Shown here: in pieces, positions 58,131 to 64,000 of the stretch
Layout of the letters: the number at the start of each line of letters is the position of its first letter
Position numbering within the stretch: position 1 is the stretch's first letter
Assembly: GCA_001795455.1 (NCBI GenBank)
Contig: MGPB01000008.1
Coordinates: 62,001-126,000, forward strand
From: Curvibacter sp. GWA2_63_95
Lineage (GTDB): Bacteria > Pseudomonadota > Gammaproteobacteria > Burkholderiales > Burkholderiaceae_C
Length of the DNA: 64,000 bases
Reading direction: 5' to 3'
Program-made: the position numbers and the translations under genes
Notes under the pieces: model-generated
What the model was told of the DNA's origin: nothing
Databases searched by the model: none
The model's input: the letters and a program-made list of their open reading frames with translations, nothing else

Positions 58131-59398
58131 GTTGCCACCGCCATGCCTGATACCAATGCTTTAAGTTTTACGGCTGGATCGCGCAGCTCTTCTGGGTGGG
58201 CGTGAACCCGCCGCTCCACCAGCATGCGTGCGAGTTTGAAGTCTTTGAGACATTTCTGTGTCACACCCCAAGCGCTCATACCCACTGCACGGTTCTGCTC
58301 GTCCAGGTGAAAAGTGATGTGCATGCCTTCTCCCAGTTCGCGCTTTACGGTGTGCGTGCCCAAGGCGGGTTCGCCGCACACTTGCAGCTGATGGTCGTAC
58401 TGGTCGCTCCAGAACCAAGGCGCTTGCTGCACACGCTCCATCACATCTGTCTGGTCGCAGAGCATATTGCGCGCGGCAACCCGGGCTTGCGTTTCGGCAT
58501 TGAACCAGGTCTCCTGTCGCATTGGCTGACCCGACAAGGGGCCTGGGAACTCCGCCACGTCTCCCGCAGCGAACACATCGGGTGCGCTGGTGCGCAAGTG
58601 GGCATCCACGAGGATGCCTTGTGCCACGGCAAGGCCCGCCGCTCGCGCCAATTCGGTGGCTGGCTTCATGCCGATGCCCACTATGACCGTATCTGTGTCT
58701 ATGTGACTTCCATCCCTCAGGTGCACTCGCACACCGCAGGGGGAGTGGGGCGCGATTGCTGTGGGTAGCATGTCCAGTCGAACGTCCACCCCTCGGGCCT
58801 GATGCAGCGCGTGTACTGACGCGGCCACATCCGCGGGCACGGTGCGGCCAAGCAAGCGGCTTGCGCCTTCTAGCAGCGTCACCGCCATGCCGGTGCGTCG
58901 CGCAGAAGCGGCAACCTCCAGGCCGATGAAGCCGCCGCCAATGACCAGCAAGCGTCTACCTTCACCCAGTCGCTGTGCGAGCAGCAAAGCGTCGTCCACG
59001 GTGCGCAGTGTGAGCACTTCGGGCAACTCAGCGCCGGGAATGTCCAGGCAGCGTGCGCCACCGCCGGTGGCCAGCAGCAGCCGGTAATAAGGCAGTACCT
59101 CTCCGTTGGCCAGCGCGATGCAGTGAGCGACAGTGTCGATGGAGGACACACGCTGCGTGTGAAGGTGTATGTCGTCATCAATCATGGTTTGCACGCTGCG
59201 TAGCTGGCAGTCTTCTGCCGTTTTTTCACCGGTCAACAGTTCTTTGGACAGCGGCGGGCGTTCATAGGGCGCATGGTGCTCCATGCCGACCAGATGGATC
59301 GGGCCGGCCCACCCGGCTTCGCGCAGTGCCTGGGCCGCACGACCACCACAGTGGCCTGCTCCGACGATGACCATACCGGCAGAAAGTGAGGCCTGCAT
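58127..59398 (-). CDS. mocF: MocF-like ferredoxin reductase (FAD, NAD(P)H)
   Basis: 423 aa flavoprotein of the rubredoxin/ferredoxin reductase group. FAD site VIVGAGHCGGRAAQALREAG at the N-terminus; YERPPLSKELLTGE; NAD site LLVIGGGFIGLEVAASARRT; and the second FAD motif in TSAPDVFAAGDVAEFPG. It would move electrons from NAD(P)H to the adjacent Rieske ferredoxin. It lies four bases after mocE and overlaps the TIM-barrel gene. The length and neighbours match MocF of rhizopine catabolism. Confidence 0.88.
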   Translation of the reverse strand: MQASLSAGMVIVGAGHCGGRAAQALREAGWAGPIHLVGMEHHAPYERPPLSKELLTGEKTAEDCQLRSVQTMIDDDIHLHTQRVSSIDTVAHCIALANGEVLPYYRLLLATGGGARCLDIPGAELPEVLTLRTVDDALLLAQRLGEGRRLLVIGGGFIGLEVAASARRTGMAVTLLEGASRLLGRTVPADVAASVHALHQARGVDVRLDMLPTAIAPHSPCGVRVHLRDGSHIDTDTVIVGIGMKPATELARAAGLAVAQGILVDAHLRTSAPDVFAAGDVAEFPGPLSGQPMRQETWFNAETQARVAARNMLCDQTDVMERVQQAPWFWSDQYDHQLQVCGEPALGTHTVKRELGEGMHITFHLDEQNRAVGMSAWGVTQKCLKDFKLARMLVERRVHAHPEELRDPAVKLKALVSGMAVAT

Positions 59399-59402
59399 GG
59401 GC

Positions 59403-59720
59403 TTAGCTTTCTTCGGGCTGGAGTTGCACCCGGCCTTCGTGCACGCGGGCTGGCCAAGTGCGCAGGTTCACGCACACCGGTGCGCCCAAGGCACGTCCGT
59501 CGCGAATGTCAAAGCGGCCGTTGTGCTTGGGGCATTCAATGACGTGCTCCATCACTAGGCCATCGCCCAAGTGGATTTTTTCATGCGTGCACAGTCCGTC
59601 GGTGGCGTAAACCTTGTCTTCGTAGCGGTAAATGGCGTATGTCTTGTCGGCGTGGTCAAAGCGACGCACGTCTTCATCGTCAATCGCGTCGAACTCGCAC
59701 ACATCAATCCAGTCGGTCAT
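59403..59720 (-). CDS. mocE: MocE-like Rieske 2Fe-2S ferredoxin
   Basis: 105 aa, small soluble Rieske ferredoxin. The cluster ligands are Cys-x-His in GLCTHEKIHLGDG and Cys-x2-His in IECPKHNGRFDIRDG. It would pass electrons from the reductase MocF to the oxygenase MocD. The ATG at 59720 (MTDWIDVCEFDAIDDEDV) gives a typical length. It lies between mocD (28-base gap) and mocF (4-base gap). Confidence 0.93.
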   Translation of the reverse strand: MTDWIDVCEFDAIDDEDVRRFDHADKTYAIYRYEDKVYATDGLCTHEKIHLGDGLVMEHVIECPKHNGRFDIRDGRALGAPVCVNLRTWPARVHEGRVQLQPEES

Positions 59721-59748
59721 GGGTATCTCCGGGTTGTTTTTGTGACTA

Positions 59749-60834
59749 TCAAGAACGCGCAGGCAGTGGCCGCGCAATGTGGAATGTGTGGTCTCTGCGC
59801 TGGTGCCAGATGGCGGGCAGGATCTCCGCCAACGCCTGTGGTGTGCTGGTGTAGGGCGGAGGGCAGTTGTCTTTCATCAACGCGTGCAGCTTCGGCAGCG
59901 CGTGGTAAGGCACCAGCGGGAACATATGGTGCTCCACGTGGTAGTTCATGTTCCAGTAAAGAAAGCGCAGCACCGGCCCCATCAGGATGGTGCGACTGTT
60001 GATTCGGTGGTCCAGCACGTTTTCCGGTAAGCCGGCGTGCTGCGTCAGCCCCAACATGTGCATGAGCCAAGCCCCGGCCATGCTGGGCAAAGGACCCAAC
60101 AGCAACACCGGCAACCAACTTTGCATAGCCACGGCTGTCGCAATGATGAGCGTGTAGGCCAGTATCCACATGCGCGAGGTACGAATAGCGGATGCCCACG
60201 CCATCTCGGGGATGTAGGTTTTCTCTTCCGCGCTGATGTAGCCGAATGCGTGGCGCACGGCCGCCCATAACTCGCTCGGCACATTCCTAATAGCGAAGAA
60301 GTTCAGTAGCAGGGCTGAAATATCCGGCGGCAGCGTGACGTTGAATTCCGGGTCCCGGCCGGTCACCAGCGTGTCGGTGTGGTGGCGCGCGTGGCTCCAG
60401 CGCCAGCGGGTGGGGCGGCGGGTGAGCTGGAAGGACGCGAGCTGGTACAGCGCATCGTTCATCCAGCGAGTTTTGAATGCGGTGCCATGGCTACATTCAT
60501 GCCAGCGACTGTCTGAAGGGCTGCTGTACAGCGTGGCGTACAGCCAATAGGCGGTCACCAGCGCCCAGGTGCTCCAACCCGCCGTCCAGCCCATCACAAA
60601 CAGCGCGCAGGCACCCAGAAGCAGCGCGTACCACAAGGCCGTGTCGCGCAAGGCGTGAGCATCGTCGCGTTTCATCAGCGCCTTGAGTTCGGTGCGTGGC
60701 ACCGGGCATTGGTACCACTGCGCGTTCACCAGGCCAGCGGCCTCGGCACGTTCGCTGGCTCCACCGATCAGGCGGTAATCATCGGTGGATCGGAGCGGTG
60801 CGGCAGCGGCGGTATCAGGTCTCGCGGTGGTCAT
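59749..60834 (-). CDS. mocD: MocD-like membrane di-iron oxygenase (fatty acid desaturase fold)
   Basis: 361 aa integral-membrane desaturase/hydroxylase. Three histidine boxes bind the di-iron centre: HECSHGT (HxxxH), HARHHTDT (HxxHH) and HVEHHMFP (HxxHH), plus the late NMNYHVEHH context. About four membrane segments: ALWYALLLGACALFVMGWTA, then others near 85, 215 and 235. In rhizobia MocD with MocE and MocF is needed to use 3-O-methyl-scyllo-inosamine, by inference an oxidative O-demethylation. Here it is first gene of the operon mocD-mocE-mocF-TIM barrel, with a GGAA-type site 40 bases upstream. Confidence 0.85.
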   Translation of the reverse strand: MTTARPDTAAAAPLRSTDDYRLIGGASERAEAAGLVNAQWYQCPVPRTELKALMKRDDAHALRDTALWYALLLGACALFVMGWTAGWSTWALVTAYWLYATLYSSPSDSRWHECSHGTAFKTRWMNDALYQLASFQLTRRPTRWRWSHARHHTDTLVTGRDPEFNVTLPPDISALLLNFFAIRNVPSELWAAVRHAFGYISAEEKTYIPEMAWASAIRTSRMWILAYTLIIATAVAMQSWLPVLLLGPLPSMAGAWLMHMLGLTQHAGLPENVLDHRINSRTILMGPVLRFLYWNMNYHVEHHMFPLVPYHALPKLHALMKDNCPPPYTSTPQALAEILPAIWHQRRDHTFHIARPLPARS

Positions 60835-60874
60835 GAAAAATAGCCTCCTTGTTGGTTTCCACTAATGTCCATGA

Positions 60875-60892
60875 TTTGAAAAATATTTCCAA
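60875..60892. promoter_or_regulatory. GGAA-type palindrome upstream of mocD
   Basis: TTTGAAAAATATTTCCAA matches the reverse complement of the iolG palindrome (52097-52114) at 17 of 18 bases. It lies 40 bases before the mocD start and 74 bases before the divergent LacI gene 2. Confidence 0.7.
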
Positions 60893-60966
60893 TATGGAGA
60901 TGTCAAACTGCATCAAAACCTATCAAAATTAAGTTATGGAAACTTGCATTACTGGCAGGAATACGT

Positions 60967-62004
60967 ATGAAACCCAAGATCACCATCCAAGCCATTGCGG
61001 AAGCGGCAGGCGTGAGCACTGCCACGGTGGATCGCGTGCTCAACAGCCGTTTACCCGTGCGCGAGGGTACGGCTTTGCGCGTGATTGAGGCCGCGGACCG
61101 GCTGGGCTACCACGCAGTGCACGTGATGCGGCAGCGCTTGCCCGCGCGTGGGGGCCGGCGGCGCTTGGGGTTTTGTCTGCAAAAGCGCTCTTCGCCCTTC
61201 TACCAATCATTTGCACAGGCCTTGCGCGATGCTGTTGCACGCCAGACTGACGGGCGTGGTACGGCGGTGATTGAGTTCGTAGATGACCTGGATCCGGGAA
61301 TCATTGGCGAGAAACTGTTGGAATTGGGACGGCGCTGCGATGCACTGGGCGTGGTGGCGTTGGACCATCCGCATGTCAACGCTGCGGTGGAACAGCTGCA
61401 CGAAGAAGGCCATCCCTGTCTGGCGCTGCTCAGCGACTTAAGTTCGCCGCTGCGCCTGGGCTGTGTCAGCATCAACGACCGGCAGCGTGGGCGCATGGCC
61501 GCCTGGGCCGTGCGCCGCCTTGCGCGCAGCGACGGCGATGTGGCGGTGTTCATTGGCAGTCACCGCTATCTGGGGCAGGAAATCAGCGAAATGGCGTTCC
61601 GTGCTGCGCTGCGCGAGCAAGCCCAGGGGCTGCGCGTGCTGGAGGCCCAAGTAAACCTGGAGGATGAACAGCTGGGCTATGAAGCCACCCTGGGCCTGCT
61701 GGCCCGTCACCCTCAGTTGGTGGGCCTGTATGACACCGGAGGCGGTGCCATGCGCGGCATCGTGCGGGCACTGCGCGAGGAGGGCGCGGGCCGTGACATT
61801 GTGGTGGTAGCCCACGGCCTCACCCCTGAGCACCGGCTGGCGTTGATTGACAATGTGATCGATCTTGTGATCCAGACCCCCGTAGGTCCGGTGGCTGATA
61901 CGGCCATATCGGTGCTGTTGCGTGCGTTGGAACCGGGTCAGCCTGTGGCCTTTGGCCAGCCCTTTGTATTGCCCTTTGAGTTGTATACATCCGATAACGT
62001 CTGA
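60967..62004 (+). CDS. LacI family regulator 2
   Basis: 345 aa. Helix-turn-helix TIQAIAEAAGVSTATVDRVLN and hinge VIEAADRLGYHAVHVM, then the periplasmic-binding-type sensor (RRLGFCLQKRSSPFYQSFAQ, CVSINDRQRGRMAAWAVRRL, LVGLYDTGGGAMRGIVRALR). It is a distant paralog of regulator 1 with the same TVDRVLN start. It is divergent from mocD by 132 bases, so it probably controls the moc operon; its ligand may be the rhizopine-like substrate. No clear long palindrome of its own is visible in the spacer apart from the GGAA-type site. Confidence 0.9.
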   Translation: MKPKITIQAIAEAAGVSTATVDRVLNSRLPVREGTALRVIEAADRLGYHAVHVMRQRLPARGGRRRLGFCLQKRSSPFYQSFAQALRDAVARQTDGRGTAVIEFVDDLDPGIIGEKLLELGRRCDALGVVALDHPHVNAAVEQLHEEGHPCLALLSDLSSPLRLGCVSINDRQRGRMAAWAVRRLARSDGDVAVFIGSHRYLGQEISEMAFRAALREQAQGLRVLEAQVNLEDEQLGYEATLGLLARHPQLVGLYDTGGGAMRGIVRALREEGAGRDIVVVAHGLTPEHRLALIDNVIDLVIQTPVGPVADTAISVLLRALEPGQPVAFGQPFVLPFELYTSDNV

Positions 62005-62045
62005 TCAGGCGCAGTCCAACCAAACCATGTTCCAGTAACAGGCAT

Positions 62046-62069
62046 GAAAAAGGCCACCCGAAGGTGGCC
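62046..62069 (-). terminator. Rho-independent terminator after the ABC permease gene
   Basis: On the minus strand GGCCACC-TTCG-GGTGGCC is followed by TTTTT, 24 bases after the permease stop at 62093. Confidence 0.9.
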
Positions 62070-62092
62070 ATGAGATCGACAGCGGGTTGGAG

Positions 62093-63112
62093 TTAGCGGC
62101 CGCGCTTCTTGTTGCGATATTTGTCGGCAATCACCGCAATCACGATGATGGCGCCCTTCACCATCTCCTGGTAATAGGCGTCGATGCGGATGAAAGTAAA
62201 GCCAGACATCATCACACCCAGAATCAGCACGCCGATCACGGTGCCGGTTACGCGGCCAACGCCACCCACAAGTGACGTGCCACCAATCACCACTGCGGCA
62301 ATTGCATCCAACTCGTACATCACACCCATGCCGGACTGGCCGGAGATGGCGCGCGCTGCAGTCACGCTACCGGCAATGCCGCTGAGCAGGCCAGCAATGG
62401 CGTAAATCCAGAGGAGGTGACGGTTCACGTTGATGCCGGACACCAGTGCAGCCTGGCGGTTGGCGCCGATGGCGTAGGTGAATTTTCCAAATCGGGTGTA
62501 GCGCAAGACGATATGGAAGATGACGGCAATGATCAAAAAGATATACACGGGGTTGGCGCCGGAACCGATCCATGCGAAATCATCGGTCAACATGGACACT
62601 GGCATACCACCAGTGAACCACTTGGCAAAACCGCGTGCTGCCACCATGGTGCCTAGCGTGACGATGAAGGGTGGAATCGCTGCATAGGCCACCAAGGAGC
62701 CATTAAGCATGCCGATCAAAAGGCCGGTCGTCATCCCCGCGAGAATGGGCCAGATCAAGGGTAAATCCGTCAACGCCGGAAAAATGGCCCGGGGAAAGTC
62801 AGATACCTGCGCCAAACTGGCCGATACAACTGCGGTTGCCGCCACTACGGAACCCGAAGATAAATCTGTACCACTGGTAATGATGACCATGTTGACGCCA
62901 ACGGCGATGATGCCGATGACCGACATCTGCAAGATGATGATCTGCAGTCGCTCCAGATTGAAGATAAAACTCTGACTGTTGATGTACCAGCCCAGCGCTT
63001 CGAAAAACAAACTGATGCCGATCAGCACCATCAAGATGCTGGCTTCCGGTGGAAGCTTGAATTTGGGCTTGCTGCCCATCACAGGTGATGCAGAGACGGT
63101 GGAAGTAGTCAT
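62093..63112 (-). CDS. Ribose-type sugar/cyclitol ABC transporter permease
   Basis: 339 aa, RbsC-like permease with about ten membrane segments. Signatures: IIAVGVNMVIITSGTDLSSG (RbsC motif), AAIPPFIVTLGTMVAARGFA, TRFGKFTYAIGANRQAALVS and AIAAVVIGGTSLVGGVGRVT. It lies 19 bases after the ATPase gene on the minus strand. With the dehydrogenases, isomerases and MocDEF beside it, an inositol, inosamine or rhizopine is the likely cargo. Start ATG at 63112 (MTTSTVSASPVMGSKPK). Confidence 0.93.
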   Translation of the reverse strand: MTTSTVSASPVMGSKPKFKLPPEASILMVLIGISLFFEALGWYINSQSFIFNLERLQIIILQMSVIGIIAVGVNMVIITSGTDLSSGSVVAATAVVSASLAQVSDFPRAIFPALTDLPLIWPILAGMTTGLLIGMLNGSLVAYAAIPPFIVTLGTMVAARGFAKWFTGGMPVSMLTDDFAWIGSGANPVYIFLIIAVIFHIVLRYTRFGKFTYAIGANRQAALVSGINVNRHLLWIYAIAGLLSGIAGSVTAARAISGQSGMGVMYELDAIAAVVIGGTSLVGGVGRVTGTVIGVLILGVMMSGFTFIRIDAYYQEMVKGAIIVIAVIADKYRNKKRGR

Positions 63113-63131
63113 GGTTGCGTCTTTCGGTGAA

Positions 63132-64000
63132 TTACTTGGCAGCCAGGTCCATGATGGACACCTGATCTGCATCTTTGCGGTCCAGAATGCCAGTGACAGT
63201 GCCTTCGTGCATCACGACAATGCGGTCACTCATGCCGAGCACTTCTGGCATTTCTGAAGAAATCATGAGAATGGCAACGCCTTGGCCTGCCAGCTCAGAC
63301 ACCAGACGGTGAATCTCGGCCTTGGCGCCCACGTCGATGCCACGGGTTGGTTCATCCAGAATCAGAATCTTCGGGTTCGTTAGCAACCAACGGCCCACCA
63401 GCACTTTTTGCTGGTTGCCACCTGACAGGTTTTGAATGATTTCGTTCATGTCTGGCGTTTTGACCCGCAAGCGCTTGGCCATGGCGATGCAGTCTTCGTT
63501 CAGTTGCTTATGCTGCACAAATCCGTTGGACACATAACGGCTGTTTAGCACTGCACTGTCCATGTTTTCCTGAATATTCAAGGCCAAAAAGCAACCGGTT
63601 TCTTTGCGGTCTTCGGTTAAAAAGGCCATGCCGCACTGCATCGCCTTGGCCGGTGTATTGATGTGCTCTTCTTTGCCGTTGATCGTGATGGTTCCACCGT
63701 TCGCAGGTGTCACGCCGAACAGCGTTTCGGCGACGTTAGATCGGCCGGAACCCACCAGTCCTGCCATGCCGACAATTTCGCCGGCACGCACATCAAAATT
63801 CACGTTTTTGAAAACGCCATTCAAAGTCAAGTTCTTGATGGACAGCACTACCTCGCCAATCGGCACGTCCTGTTTTGGGAACATCTGGGTGATCTCACGT
63901 CCCACCATCATCTTGATGATGTCGTCGCGGGTTACCTCGGTGGAGAGTTTGGTGGCAATGTATTTGCCATCGCGGAACACAGAGAACTCATCGGCAATCT
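63132..64000 (-). CDS. Ribose-type ABC transporter ATP-binding protein (partial)
   Basis: C-terminal part of a two-domain RbsA/MglA-like ATPase; the gene continues beyond 64000. Visible are the end of domain 1 ([20 protein letters not shown]), then domain 2 with the degenerate Walker [15 protein letters not shown], signature [16 protein letters not shown], Walker [13 protein letters not shown] and the switch region [20 protein letters not shown]. It powers the importer whose permease follows. The periplasmic binding protein gene is expected just upstream, outside the window. Confidence 0.93.
   Translation of the reverse strand, partial: IADEFSVFRDGKYIATKLSTEVTRDDIIKMMVGREITQMFPKQDVPIGEVVLSIKNLTLNGVFKNVNFDVRAGEIVGMAGLVGSGRSNVAETLFGVTPANGGTITINGKEEHINTPAKAMQCGMAFLTEDRKETGCFLALNIQENMDSAVLNSRYVSNGFVQHKQLNEDCIAMAKRLRVKTPDMNEIIQNLSGGNQQKVLVGRWLLTNPKILILDEPTRGIDVGAKAEIHRLVSELAGQGVAILMISSEMPEVLGMSDRIVVMHEGTVTGILDRKDADQVSIMDLAAK

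Overview
The window looks like chromosomal DNA of a high-GC betaproteobacterium of the Comamonadaceae (Burkholderiales; Rhodoferax, Curvibacter or Polaromonas type). The grounds are the aa3 cytochrome oxidase cluster in its betaproteobacterial order (DUF2244-coxB-coxA-small ORF-cox11-DUF2970-coxC, then SURF1, ctaA, ctaB, SCO), a CIRCE element in front of rpoH, a PEP-CTERM protein, Bug-type binding proteins, and two short dispersed repeats that I associate with this family. Genes are packed tightly and no stretch longer than 300 bases lacks a gene.

Layout. 1-4000: end of a dihydroorotase, plsC, divergent iron(III) ABC genes fbpC/fbpB around a Fur-like box, tRNA-Arg(CCT). 4000-10100: a moxR/VWA operon, cytochrome c4, DUF1841, a TauE exporter with a perfect internal 96-bp tandem duplication, and a secreted protein. 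10100-16100: kefF-kefC, orphan parA, maoC, trmL, comF, a bioC-like gene. 16200-25850: the oxidase and heme A biogenesis cluster. 25900-36900: Bug protein, rpoH, acyl-CoA synthetase, isochorismatase, DMT exporter, GlxA-type regulator, tandem binding-protein paralogs, Bcr/CflA exporter, NlpC/P60 lipoprotein, flavin reductase. 37000-49300: SOS mutagenesis genes imuA-imuB and dnaE2, each behind a LexA-like box, separated by ordinary genes.

50000-64000 is a cyclitol island. It holds three inositol-type dehydrogenases, three TIM-barrel isomerase-type proteins, an RpiR-type and two LacI-type regulators, part of a ribose-type ABC importer, and an operon mocD-mocE-mocF plus a TIM-barrel gene. MocDEF (di-iron oxygenase, Rieske ferredoxin, reductase) is the set known from rhizobial rhizopine (3-O-methyl-scyllo-inosamine) catabolism. 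The parsimonious reading is uptake of a methylated inositol or inosamine, oxidative demethylation by MocDEF, then oxidation and isomerisation into the inositol pathway. A GGAA-N6-TTCC palindrome occurs before iolG, in weaker form before the RpiR gene, and with one change before mocD, which suggests one regulon.

A second theme is a roughly 50-bp dispersed repeat found at least 12 times here. Ten copies lie inside protein-coding genes and are read in frame: three in dnaE2, two in imuB, one each in kefC, plsC and the bioC-like gene, and one each forming the hydrophobic signal-peptide core of a SCO lipoprotein and of a Bug protein.
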